Assembly (NCBI RefSeq): GCF_013114625.1
Contig: NZ_VTXD01000033.1
Coordinates: 1-55,381 of the forward strand
Length of the DNA: 55,381 nt
Reading direction: 5' to 3'
Source of the DNA: Vibrio sp. 99-70-13A1
GTDB lineage: Bacteria > Pseudomonadota > Gammaproteobacteria > Enterobacterales > Vibrionaceae
The notes beneath the pieces were generated by a model. The model made no database searches and was not told the origin of the DNA. It worked only from the letters and a program-made list of their open reading frames with translations. A program made the position numbers and the translations under genes. This document shows, in pieces, positions 9,397 through 17,049 of this stretch. The number at the start of each line of letters is the position of its first letter. Position 1 is the first letter of the stretch.

Positions 9397-9916
9397 GCAG
9401 AAAGGCAACTTTTCAATTGAGTTTGCGCTTCTTGGTGTTGTATTCGCGACCTTGATGATCTTTACCTCAGATTTAGTTATCAAGCTGTCTATGCAGGGTA
9501 AATTAGATAGGCTCTCATACTCAGCCGTTAATATCTTAAAAGAACGTACTCAACTTTATTCTCCTAATAACTCTGAGATCACTAATGCCAGTACGTTAGA
9601 GTTACACCAAATTATTACTCAATCTTTGCAGCGTACAACTGGTGATTATTCTAATGCGGACATGAGTACTACCTTTGAATCTTTGACATTTTCAGATAAC
9701 ACGACTTCGGCTTTGACCACGATAAATCAAAGTGGAGGGTGTTCACTGACTCAAACTTTACGAGATTATGATGCTTTATCGATGATCACGAGTTGGGGTA
9801 GGAGAGCATCTCTATATCGAGTCACCATTTGTTATGAAACCGATAATTGGGCGGGTGAATTATTAGGTTCAGATTTCACGACCATACAATCCTCTTCCAT
9901 CATGATGGGGCGTTAA
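9380..9916 (+). CDS. tadF: Pseudopilin TadF
   Basis: 178 residues from the chosen ATG. Longer in-frame starts exist at 9323 and 9371, but GGAG at 9366-9369 is about 10 bp from 9380, and only this start gives a normal short prepilin leader: MHSISKQKG then NFSIEFALLGVVFA. The Gly-x4-Glu processing motif and hydrophobic helix identify it as the second Tad pseudopilin. The gene lies within the tadE end and 1 bp before tadG. Two Cys in the C-terminal half are compatible with a disulfide. Confidence 0.85.
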   Translation: MHSISKQKGNFSIEFALLGVVFATLMIFTSDLVIKLSMQGKLDRLSYSAVNILKERTQLYSPNNSEITNASTLELHQIITQSLQRTTGDYSNADMSTTFESLTFSDNTTSALTTINQSGGCSLTQTLRDYDALSMITSWGRRASLYRVTICYETDNWAGELLGSDFTTIQSSSIMMGR

Positions 9917-9917
9917 T

Positions 9918-11348
9918 ATGTTACCTAGCTTAAGAAAACAGAGAGGTCATGCTGCATTACTGTTTGCTTTGATCATTCCTGGCGTATGGGGTTTATTCAC
10001 ATTAGCGATTGATGGCTCTCGAGCATTACAAAATAAAGCTCGTTTAGGAGATGCCGCAGAGGTGTCTGCTTTGGCTCTAGCAGCAAGAAATAGTGAAAAT
10101 GAACAAGAAAACCGAGCCCTTGCCACCTTATATATTGATGCTTACTTAGAAGATAAAGAAAGCATTCAATCAATTAATATTATTCGAACAGAATGTAAAG
10201 CGAGTTCTCAGACAGATTGTGACGGTGGAACCCGTTATAACGAATATGCCATTGATATTGTAACAACCCATAATTCTTGGTTACCGACAAGCGGTGATTT
10301 GGTTGGGTTTGGCGAAACTTATGATGTTAGCCATGACAGTGTGGCACGTAAGTACCAAGGCGACAGTATAGATATTTCTTTCGTTGTCGATTATTCGGGC
10401 TCAATGAATGAGAACTGGAAAGGGAAAAAGAAATATAAAGCAGTACGAGAGATTGTTAATTCAGTATTAGATGAACTCGATAAATACCAAGACACCGCTT
10501 TAACATTGAATCGTGTTTCTATCATTCCTTACTCTGAATATACAGACAAACTAGGGTCAGATGGCATTACTGAATGCAGAGATAGTCAGTTGTTACAGCA
10601 GTGCAGAAGCCAATGTTACAGCACTTATAGTCAGTGTTACTCCAGCTGTAATAGCTGGGATTGGAATTGTAGAAATAGATGCACTTCGACATATTACGAT
10701 TGCGAAGACGATTGTTATGACCAATATGATAACCGAGGAACGATTGAGTTTATTGATGAGTTGCATTATGCCAATACTAATAGCAACACGGTTGATCCGA
10801 CTGTAACAGTGAATAATATTTGGAATAATCAGGCTGATAATAGGGACATGGTTTGTAATTTTGATAAATACGACAATGACTCTTATCCATTTTTTAACTT
10901 GAGTTTCACCGATAACTTTACCTCTATAAAAAATAGCATGAAGAACTTTAGACCGGATGGATGGACGGGTTCCTATCAGGGAATCATCAAGTCTGCTCAG
11001 TTTTTCGGTGACTTGACGGACCCAAACCCTAGGCAGTTAATGGTCATACTATCTGACGGGCTTGATAAAGTGGGAAGTGGAACATTTAGAAATGGTATCC
11101 CAACTGCAAGTTTAGTGAATGCAGGTATGTGTACTGAGATCAAAGCTGAACTAAACAGTAGACAAACTAATTCAAATCGACCAGTTAATTTCCAAATGGC
11201 GTTTGTTGGTTTTGACTATACCGTTAGTGATAACCAAGCTTTAGCGAATTGCGTTGGTATCGAAAATGTTTATGACGCAGCAGATCCAGATGAATTACTC
11301 GATATTATTCTTAACTTAATTTCAGAAGAAATAGGGCACTTAAAGTAG
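9918..11348 (+). CDS. tadG: TadG: VWA-domain Tad pilus protein with Cys-rich insert
   Basis: 476 residues. The N-terminus RKQRGHAALLFALIIPGVWG is a TadG/TadE-like membrane segment followed by a flexible extracytoplasmic part. A von Willebrand A domain begins near residue 150, with a complete DxSxS metal-binding motif DYSGS at 158-162, and resumes after an insert (for example LMVILSDGLDKVG). Between the VWA strands, residues about 220-270 form a Cys-rich insertion with four evenly spaced C-x3-C motifs. TadG is an inner-membrane or periplasmic partner of TadE and TadF in Flp assembly, and VWA domains usually mediate adhesion or protein contacts. The Cys insert is not something I recall as general for TadG. 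Confidence 0.88.
   Translation: MLPSLRKQRGHAALLFALIIPGVWGLFTLAIDGSRALQNKARLGDAAEVSALALAARNSENEQENRALATLYIDAYLEDKESIQSINIIRTECKASSQTDCDGGTRYNEYAIDIVTTHNSWLPTSGDLVGFGETYDVSHDSVARKYQGDSIDISFVVDYSGSMNENWKGKKKYKAVREIVNSVLDELDKYQDTALTLNRVSIIPYSEYTDKLGSDGITECRDSQLLQQCRSQCYSTYSQCYSSCNSWDWNCRNRCTSTYYDCEDDCYDQYDNRGTIEFIDELHYANTNSNTVDPTVTVNNIWNNQADNRDMVCNFDKYDNDSYPFFNLSFTDNFTSIKNSMKNFRPDGWTGSYQGIIKSAQFFGDLTDPNPRQLMVILSDGLDKVGSGTFRNGIPTASLVNAGMCTEIKAELNSRQTNSNRPVNFQMAFVGFDYTVSDNQALANCVGIENVYDAADPDELLDIILNLISEEIGHLK
10602..10715 (+). repeat. Four C-x3-C units at 11-residue period inside TadG
   Basis: TadG residues 229-266 read as CRSQC, CYSSC, CRNRC and CEDDC, each separated by exactly six residues, giving Cys at 229, 233, 240, 244, 251, 255, 262 and 266. 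An 11-residue (33 bp) period with Cys at i and i+4 suggests helices stapled by disulfides in the oxidising periplasm, or a metal site. The codons have diverged, so this is an old repeat kept at protein level and not a recent slippage product. Confidence 0.85.
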
Positions 11349-11353
11349 GAAAT

Positions 11354-11977
11354 ATGAAAATGAAACGAACTCTTATCCTAATCACAGCTTTGGGGCTGGC
11401 AAATACTGCATTTGCTTCGACTTCTTCTGAACTTTTTAATTATTACTGTGCGAAGCCGTCATTAGATAAAGCGGTGAATGTTGAAGCCGGTGAGGTGATT
11501 ACGGTTATCCCAAAAGCGGGAAGTATGAACCTTGTCGTGGCCTATGAAAATGATACTAACATTGAGCTATCAGAGTTGATTGCTAATCAATTTAAAGTCG
11601 ATAAAGATTGCTCTGAATTTCTTATCGCAAATGGACACCTTCAAAGCGCCTCAAAAGGGGATGTGCTAGCAAGGGTATACTTTGATTTTGATAGTTCTAC
11701 TTTGTCTAAACAATCAAAATACATACTCGATAAAATTATTAGAATTGCGCAGCACACGGATAATGACTTTTTACTTGAAGGTCACACTGATACTAGAGGA
11801 AGTGAAAATTATAATTTCACACTTGGTCTAAAGCGAGCACAAGCGGTTGGTACACTGTTAGATGAAAGTGAAGTCAATACTCTGGCTTCTTCTCAAGGGG
11901 AAAGCAGCCCTGTAGCGAATAATACGACTCAGGCGGGTCAAGCTAAAAATAGGCGAGTTGAGATTATTCTAAACTAA
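11354..11977 (+). CDS. OmpA-family outer-membrane protein at the end of the tad operon
   Basis: 207 residues with a Sec signal peptide (cleavage after FAS near residue 22) and a C-terminal OmpA-like peptidoglycan-binding domain (about 110-207). Visible hallmarks are VYFDFDSSTL, the FLLEGHTDTRGSENYN loop with the diaminopimelate-contacting Asp, and the terminal NRRVEI. It lies 5 bp after tadG, and an OmpA gene is commonly found at this place in Vibrio tad loci. It may anchor the pilus machine to the cell wall. An alternative start at 11360 has better spacing from the AGGA at 11347-11350 and would shorten the protein by two residues. Confidence 0.85.
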   Translation: MKMKRTLILITALGLANTAFASTSSELFNYYCAKPSLDKAVNVEAGEVITVIPKAGSMNLVVAYENDTNIELSELIANQFKVDKDCSEFLIANGHLQSASKGDVLARVYFDFDSSTLSKQSKYILDKIIRIAQHTDNDFLLEGHTDTRGSENYNFTLGLKRAQAVGTLLDESEVNTLASSQGESSPVANNTTQAGQAKNRRVEIILN

Positions 11978-11992
11978 GTGAAATCTTCTAAT

Positions 11993-12033
11993 AGAGAGAA
12001 AAACTGACTGAATAATAAGGTCAGTTTCTCTCT
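11993..12033 (+). terminator. Probable transcription terminator between convergent genes
   Basis: Inverted repeat AGAGAGAAAAACTGAC (11993-12008) with GTCAGTTTCTCTCT (12020-12033), with two bulged A bases and an 11-base loop. It sits 16 bp after the tad-associated OmpA gene and before the convergent GST gene. The downstream T-run is weak, so it may rely on the A/T-rich stem and work from both sides. Confidence 0.55.
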
Positions 12034-12044
12034 GTTAGTTCATC

Positions 12045-12098
12045 GAAAATTACTTAAAAATAGAAAGTTACTTAAATATCGAAAGTCACTTAAATAAA
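12045..12098 (-). repeat. Three 18-bp tandem repeats spanning the GST stop codon
   Basis: Units begin at 12045, 12063 and 12081 with the core GAAA-TTACTTAAA. On the minus strand each unit contains TTTAAG followed by a stop (TGA, TAA, TAA). The unit nearest the gene supplies the real GST stop, and the other two lie just downstream. The period of 18 bp keeps the reading frame, so read-through would meet another stop six codons later. Confidence 0.75.
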
Positions 12099-12736
12099 AA
12101 CTCCTGACGGCTTTCAACCCACTGCGGATATTGCTTCATTATTCTTGTATATAAAGCACTTTCATAATGGTTCTTCAGCCAGCATGCGACACCTGAATAT
12201 TGAGATTGAACGAACCACTTCTTTTCAACCCTTGAAAACTGACTAACAAAAGGCATTAACGCGTAGTCCGCAAGGCAAGGCGTCTCGCCAAATAAATAGG
12301 TGTGCTTTTCTAAACGATCTTCTAATTGAGAAATGAGCTCTTCACAGTGGTTTCTTCGCAGCTCTAAGTCATCATTATGGTATCTAGCGGATGCTCTGTA
12401 TTGTTCTAGAAGTGGAATGAAATGCGTGTCGCTATAACTGACTAATTCAATAATTTCGCCTGCGATTGAAGACACATCTAAACGAAGTAAGTTATGTGGG
12501 TCATTATTGGATAACGCCCATAGCATGATATCTAAGCTTTGTTCTATCACTTGACCATCAACTAGAACGACAACTGGCACAGTGCCCTTTGGTGAGGCTT
12601 CTAACAATTCAATGGGTTTATTTCGCGTAACAATATCTCGCAGCATTACAGGTTGCTCTGCTAGCAGTAAACCCATTCTGGCACGCATTGCGTATGGACA
12701 ACGGCGTAATGAGTATAAAGTGGGTAGCGGCATCAT
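12086..12736 (-). CDS. Glutathione S-transferase family protein
   Basis: 216 residues. The N-terminal thioredoxin-like domain has SLRRCPYAMRARMGL (Cys 13 in a CPYA motif), the GTVPVV cis-Pro loop and a DGQVIEQSLDIM segment that matches the glutathione gamma-Glu binding Glu-Ser turn. The C-terminal part is an all-helical GST_C domain. CPY-type enzymes of this kind tend to be glutathione-dependent reductases or disulfide exchangers, not classical conjugating enzymes; the substrate cannot be told. Monocistronic, convergent with the tad operon. Its 3' end carries an 18-bp tandem repeat. Confidence 0.85.
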   Translation of the reverse strand: MMPLPTLYSLRRCPYAMRARMGLLLAEQPVMLRDIVTRNKPIELLEASPKGTVPVVVLVDGQVIEQSLDIMLWALSNNDPHNLLRLDVSSIAGEIIELVSYSDTHFIPLLEQYRASARYHNDDLELRRNHCEELISQLEDRLEKHTYLFGETPCLADYALMPFVSQFSRVEKKWFVQSQYSGVACWLKNHYESALYTRIMKQYPQWVESRQEFLFK

Positions 12737-12860
12737 TCCCTCAGATAGTTTGGGTTAATTAAATAGGCGATAGGACAGCTCAGGCGATTAGCATAACTAA
12801 TTATGGATAAAATTATTCGCTATATATTTAATTTAAAAGCCTATTTGCTAAATAATTATT

Positions 12861-12874
12861 GTGATTCAAGTCAA
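12861..12874 (+). promoter_or_regulatory. Candidate FNR/CRP-type site upstream of the U32 gene
   Basis: GTGATTCAAGTCAA matches the FNR consensus TTGAT-N4-ATCAA at 8 of 10 positions and also has a CRP-like TGTGA half. It is centred about 95 bp before the U32 start, with a TAATGA -10-like hexamer at 12893-12898. This is weak evidence based on one motif. Confidence 0.3.
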
Positions 12875-12962
12875 TAAAAGCCAGATCTGTGGTAATGAAT
12901 AGGTGATGTCGTTAGAATACGCGCTCAAAAAAATTATAAGTTAAGCAAGTGAGCGGTTTCAA

Positions 12963-15218
12963 ATGAGCAGAAAAATTGAGTTATTAGCCCCTGGTGGCGA
13001 TGTAGAAGCAATTAAAGCGGCCATCGTTGCGGGCGCAAACGCGGTTTATTGTGGTTTAGACACCTTCAACGCTCGTAACCGAGCATCCAACTTATCACTA
13101 GATGAATTGAACGGTGTTATTCGCCTTGCTCATGAATATGGTTGTGAAGTGTTTTTGACTCTGAATGTCGTACTTTTAGAGCATGAAATTAAGAGCATCA
13201 GCAAGTTGTTAAACCAACTGGTGAATACCAAACTTGACGGTATTATTGTTCAAGACTTGGGTTTATTTGATCTTGTTAAGAAGCACTTTCCATCGCTAGA
13301 TGTTCACGCTTCTACCCAGCTTACAACGCACAATGAAGGCCAGGTTAAGTTCTTGTCTAAAATTGGTGCTACTCGCGTTAACCTTTCGCGTGAGCTGAAC
13401 CTTCCTGAAATCAAAATGCTCACTGAAGTTGCACATGATCATGATGTGTTAACCGAAGTATTTGTACATGGTGCATTGTGTATTGCTTTCTCTGGTCAGT
13501 GCTACTCGAGTTCAGTAAGTGTAGGTAATTCAGGTAACCGTGGTCGTTGTAGCCAAGCGTGTCGTGACGAATATGAAATCACCAATGCTGGTAACAAGTT
13601 CCCGCTAAACTTAAAAGATAACTCTGCTTATTACGACCTACCTGAATTGGTTGATGCTAAAGTCGATTCTCTAAAAGTTGAAGGGCGTATTAAAGGCGCG
13701 CACTACGTTTACACCGTGGTTGATACATGGCGTAAACAGATAGACAGCTTCGTTGAAAGCGGTCTATTGATCGAAGATGATTCGAACCTACATAAAGTAT
13801 TCAACCGAGATTTCACAAACTCTTTCCTTAAGGGCAACTTAACGAAAGATATGTTCATTGATAACCCTCGTGATAACAGTGTCAATTATGCGGTTGATAA
13901 AGCTGCATCAGAAACTGATTCTATTTCAGTGGTTCAAATCCAAGAAGTAACGGACAACCTTTACAGCTCTAAGAATGAACTGGGCGAAGAGATGCGCGAA
14001 AAAATCCAATACTTGGATATTCGTAAAACCTCTTTAACGTTTGCGTTCTCTGCAAAACTTGGTCAGCCATTTAAAGTGTCTGTTATTTCAGAGAAAGAAA
14101 CGTTCGAAGTGACATCGCCATCGATTCTTTCTAAGGCAGGCGAGAAAGCGATTACGACTGAGCTTTTAGAGAAACGCTTTAAGTCTGTGAAAAGCGCGAT
14201 TCATAGCTTAGATCACTATGACTTTGAACAGCTAGATGCTGGCTTAGCGATTCCTTTGAAAGAAGTAACAGCCCTAAAAGAAGAAATCGACTTTATCTTG
14301 AATGGTTCGGTTAAAGTGATTAAGCACGTTGATGTGCCAGCCCTGCCTAAATATCCTAAAGTGAATGAAACACCAACGTTATCAATGCTTATTGCTGATG
14401 TTGAAGACTTACATTTATGTGATGTGACTGAAGCTGATATTTACTTCAAACTGCCAGAAAGCTTTAAGAAACGTTGTAATAAATACATCGACATTCTTGC
14501 TGAAAACCCACGTTTAATTCCTTGGTTCCCAGCCGTATTGATTGGTAAAGATTACGATGAAGCGGTTCGTATTTTAGAAGAAATTAAACCGGCACGCATT
14601 GTCACGAACAACACTGGTATTGCTTATAAAGCTTACGAGATGGGTATTGAGTGGGTAGCAGGGCCATTCATGAATACGACCAACTCACATGCACTAGTGA
14701 CTCTAAAAGAAGAATTGAACTGTGCTGGCGCATTTATCTCAAATGAGATCAATAAAGGTCAAATTCGCCATATCAGCCGCCCAGAAAACTTCAAACTGTT
14801 TTACAGCATCTATCACCCAATCTTGATGATGACGAGCCGACAGTGTTTCTTCCAAAGAACGGTAGGGTGTAATAAACCAAGTATCGAAGCTGGCTGTATG
14901 CTGAAATGTGAGAAAGCAACGACTATCACAAACGTGAAAGGCATTTCATTTGCGGTTGATAAGCAGAAAGGTGGCTACCCAAGCATTTATAACCATGAGC
15001 AGTTCTTGAACCATGACGCCGTGTCAGACTTCTCCGGTTTATTCGATGAGTTCTTTATCGACCTGACTAACATTGGTGCAGGCTCTAAAGAAGTACAAGA
15101 TAAAGTCGAGTTAATTAAGCATTTCGAAGGCTTAATCAATGGTGTTGAAGGCTCAGAGCTGAGCTTAGAAAACATGGTAGAAGTTCGCACTAATGCTCAG
15201 TATGTACAAGGTTTGTAA
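12963..15218 (+). CDS. U32-family protein related to RlhA/TrhP RNA hydroxylation factors
   Basis: 751 residues. The N-terminal U32 domain has ELLAPGGDVEAIKAAI, ANAVYCGLD, the HASTQLT segment and RVNLSRELNL. The four Cys of the U32 iron-sulfur site are present: C173, C180, C196 and C200. A second Cys group near the C-terminus (C628, C636, C645, C649) may complete or add a metal site. Characterised relatives RlhA and TrhP hydroxylate cytidine in 23S rRNA and uridine in tRNA using prephenate; UbiU and UbiV act in oxygen-independent ubiquinone synthesis. This protein is about 100 residues longer than E. coli RlhA (about 650) and too divergent for a firm substrate. Protease activity, the old family label, is doubtful. 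Monocistronic, with its own terminator. Confidence 0.82.
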   Translation: MSRKIELLAPGGDVEAIKAAIVAGANAVYCGLDTFNARNRASNLSLDELNGVIRLAHEYGCEVFLTLNVVLLEHEIKSISKLLNQLVNTKLDGIIVQDLGLFDLVKKHFPSLDVHASTQLTTHNEGQVKFLSKIGATRVNLSRELNLPEIKMLTEVAHDHDVLTEVFVHGALCIAFSGQCYSSSVSVGNSGNRGRCSQACRDEYEITNAGNKFPLNLKDNSAYYDLPELVDAKVDSLKVEGRIKGAHYVYTVVDTWRKQIDSFVESGLLIEDDSNLHKVFNRDFTNSFLKGNLTKDMFIDNPRDNSVNYAVDKAASETDSISVVQIQEVTDNLYSSKNELGEEMREKIQYLDIRKTSLTFAFSAKLGQPFKVSVISEKETFEVTSPSILSKAGEKAITTELLEKRFKSVKSAIHSLDHYDFEQLDAGLAIPLKEVTALKEEIDFILNGSVKVIKHVDVPALPKYPKVNETPTLSMLIADVEDLHLCDVTEADIYFKLPESFKKRCNKYIDILAENPRLIPWFPAVLIGKDYDEAVRILEEIKPARIVTNNTGIAYKAYEMGIEWVAGPFMNTTNSHALVTLKEELNCAGAFISNEINKGQIRHISRPENFKLFYSIYHPILMMTSRQCFFQRTVGCNKPSIEAGCMLKCEKATTITNVKGISFAVDKQKGGYPSIYNHEQFLNHDAVSDFSGLFDEFFIDLTNIGAGSKEVQDKVELIKHFEGLINGVEGSELSLENMVEVRTNAQYVQGL

Positions 15219-15281
15219 TGTCTTGAGGTTGAGTTTAGCTCGATATTAGAAAGCCACATATAAGTTGATATTGATAGAATT

Positions 15282-15314
15282 AAAGCACTGGATGTTCCCC
15301 ATTCAGTGCTTTTT
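15282..15314 (+). terminator. Rho-independent terminator of the U32 gene
   Basis: Hairpin AAAGCACTGGATG / CATTCAGTGCTTT with one G-T pair and a short TTCCC loop, running into TTTTT. It is placed 63 bp after the U32 stop. Confidence 0.85.
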
Positions 15315-15392
15315 ATGTTTTATGAAAGCCAGTCATTTTTCAAACTATTCAAATATTGAGTTTAACGATTCACATGTTTATTCAGTTTTCTT

Positions 15393-15830
15393 TTATTGAG
15401 TCACTAACCCGTTCATTTCTTGAATTGCACTATGTAAGCGAATCGACAATAGCGCTTTCTGGTTGGATGCAAAATCAAACATCACGATAGTCGCACTTCC
15501 AACCGTTGTTACTTTTTGCTGTTTACTGCTGACAATGGAGTATTCCATCGTAAATCGATCATCCTGAACTTCGGTGACTTTTGAGCCAATCAATAAGGTA
15601 TCAGGATAGGTGACTGGTCGAAAATATTTACAGTAGGTATCCCCTAAAACAGGACCAATTTTGGTTACTGCCATCTCTTCCATCAATTCGACATGTTTAA
15701 AGAAGTCCAAACGTGCTGTTTCGAAATAACGAAAATAAACGGCATTGTTGACGTGGTTCAATGCGTCCATTTCCCCCCAAGCGACAGGGATTTCAGTAAT
15801 AACAGGGTAGTCAGCTAGCAGTGTATTCAT
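15393..15830 (-). CDS. Hotdog-fold acyl-CoA thioesterase (4HBT, YbgC/FadM-like)
   Basis: 145 residues spanning a single hotdog domain. The catalytic-site signature WGEMDALNHVNNAVYFRYFE is clear: Asp 22 is the catalytic acid, with the HVNN turn and Tyr following. Such enzymes hydrolyse short- to long-chain acyl-CoA or acyl-ACP thioesters in the cytoplasm; chain preference cannot be read from the sequence. It is transcribed away from the siderophore operon across a 439-bp intergenic region and ends opposite the U32 terminator. Confidence 0.87.
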   Translation of the reverse strand: MNTLLADYPVITEIPVAWGEMDALNHVNNAVYFRYFETARLDFFKHVELMEEMAVTKIGPVLGDTYCKYFRPVTYPDTLLIGSKVTEVQDDRFTMEYSIVSSKQQKVTTVGSATIVMFDFASNQKALLSIRLHSAIQEMNGLVTQ

Positions 15831-16099
15831 AAAGATCCTTTTTAGTTATTCGTTTATCCACTTTGGGACAAATCCTTGTTTGAATAAAAACTCTACATCT
15901 TAGTTAACAAGCGCGCAACATGTGTGCGTTGAGTTTATGATCTTACGAAAGAATTGGCTTCTTGTCTTAAGCCATGCCTGAAGTGCTAAATGATTAATAC
16001 AATTACCTTAAATTGAGCGGATCGGCGCTAGCTAGAAATGAATGACTTGCTTACCCAAGGTGCGTAAGCGGCTCGCAAGTAAATAATAAGATTAATCTA

Positions 16100-16118
16100 A
16101 ATGAATACTATTTGTATT
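16100..16118 (+). promoter_or_regulatory. Candidate Fur box upstream of fhuC
   Basis: AATGAATACTATTTGTATT matches the Vibrio Fur consensus AATGANAATNATTNTCATT at 12 of 16 informative positions. It lies in the fhuC/thioesterase divergent region, about 150 bp before fhuC, next to TATAAAT-like promoter sequence. Weaker than the receptor site at 22103. Confidence 0.45.
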
Positions 16119-16194
16119 TAATATATTGCAAGTGTATAAATGCGTCTCTGTTAATGGTTTTATGAATTTACTTACATTTCATTAATGCTCAGGT

Positions 16195-16235
16195 GCTAGA
16201 AGCTAGAAGCTAGAAGCTAGAAGCTAGAAGCTAGA
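16195..16235 (+). repeat. Heptanucleotide tandem repeat (AGCTAGA)n upstream of fhuC
   Basis: Five perfect AGCTAGA copies (16201-16235) preceded by a partial GCTAGA. The array ends 34 bp before the fhuC start codon, between the likely promoter and the gene. Perfect heptamers of this kind can change copy number by slippage. Here that would change promoter or leader spacing, not coding sequence. Confidence 0.95.
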
Positions 16236-16269
16236 TGCGCTAATAGGTAAGTGGTTTAAGGTTGAAGAT

Positions 16270-17049
16270 ATGCTGGAAGCAAAGGAACTCGGTTTTAGTG
16301 TCGGAAATAAGAAGCTGCTCAATAGCTTTAATGTGTCTTTCGAACAAGGAAAAATTTATGCTTTGGTTGGACATAATGGCTCTGGTAAATCCACGTTACT
16401 GAAGCTGCTGGCTAAACAACAAGACGCGACATCGGGAAATGTTTTATTAGAAAATAAAGCGATAACCAAATGGTCGGATAAAGAGTTCGCAAAAAATATT
16501 GCTTATTTGCCTCAACATTTACCAGCAACCGACAGTCTTTCTGGTCAAGATCTAGTGAGTTTTGGTCGCTACCCTTGGCATGGTTTGCTCGGACGACTTT
16601 CAAGCCAAGATAAGCTGTATGTTGAAGAAGCCATGCAGTTAACGGACACTACTCAATATGCTGAACGTTTAGTCGATACTCTGTCGGGAGGGGAGCGTCA
16701 AAGAGTATGGTTGGCAATGCTTTTAGCACAGCGCACCAAATACCTATTATTGGATGAACCGTTGTCAGCACTCGATATCGGGCATCAAGTTGAAATGCTT
16801 ACTTTAATTAAAAAGTTGAGTGAGTCATTAAATCTAGGTGTGATTATCGTTATTCATGATATCAATATGGCTGCTCGATTTTGTGATCATATCATCGCGC
16901 TTCACAGTGGAGAGTTATTGATTGAAGGTAAGGTGGATGAAGTCTTCCAAGAGTCAAACTTACAGTCGATTTATGGCGTTCCAATGCATATTACTCAGCA
17001 CTCTGCTGGTTACCCTGTGGCTATGCCGGGTGATTTGGAGCCAGCATGA
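16270..17049 (+). CDS. fhuC: Ferric hydroxamate-type ABC importer, ATPase subunit (FhuC-like)
   Basis: 259-residue ABC ATPase of the iron-siderophore/B12 class. Walker A GHNGSGKST at 34-42, signature LSGGERQR at 138-145, Walker B LLLDEP at 159-164 and a switch-region IHDINMAARFCD. The sequence GRYPWHGLLGRLS is typical of FhuC/FecE-type ATPases. It energises uptake of ferric siderophore across the inner membrane through FhuB. First gene of fhuC-D-B, with ATGA overlaps at both following junctions. A Fur-like box and a heptamer array lie upstream. Confidence 0.88.
   Translation: MLEAKELGFSVGNKKLLNSFNVSFEQGKIYALVGHNGSGKSTLLKLLAKQQDATSGNVLLENKAITKWSDKEFAKNIAYLPQHLPATDSLSGQDLVSFGRYPWHGLLGRLSSQDKLYVEEAMQLTDTTQYAERLVDTLSGGERQRVWLAMLLAQRTKYLLLDEPLSALDIGHQVEMLTLIKKLSESLNLGVIIVIHDINMAARFCDHIIALHSGELLIEGKVDEVFQESNLQSIYGVPMHITQHSAGYPVAMPGDLEPA

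Noticed and set aside
10561..10806. 81-codon open frame inside tadG across the Cys-rich repeat
   Set aside because: Alternate frame of TadG; the TadG frame keeps the VWA domain on both sides of the insert.
16195..16235. Repeat array as a CRISPR
   Set aside because: The units are seven bases without spacers; it is a simple tandem repeat, and no cas gene is present.
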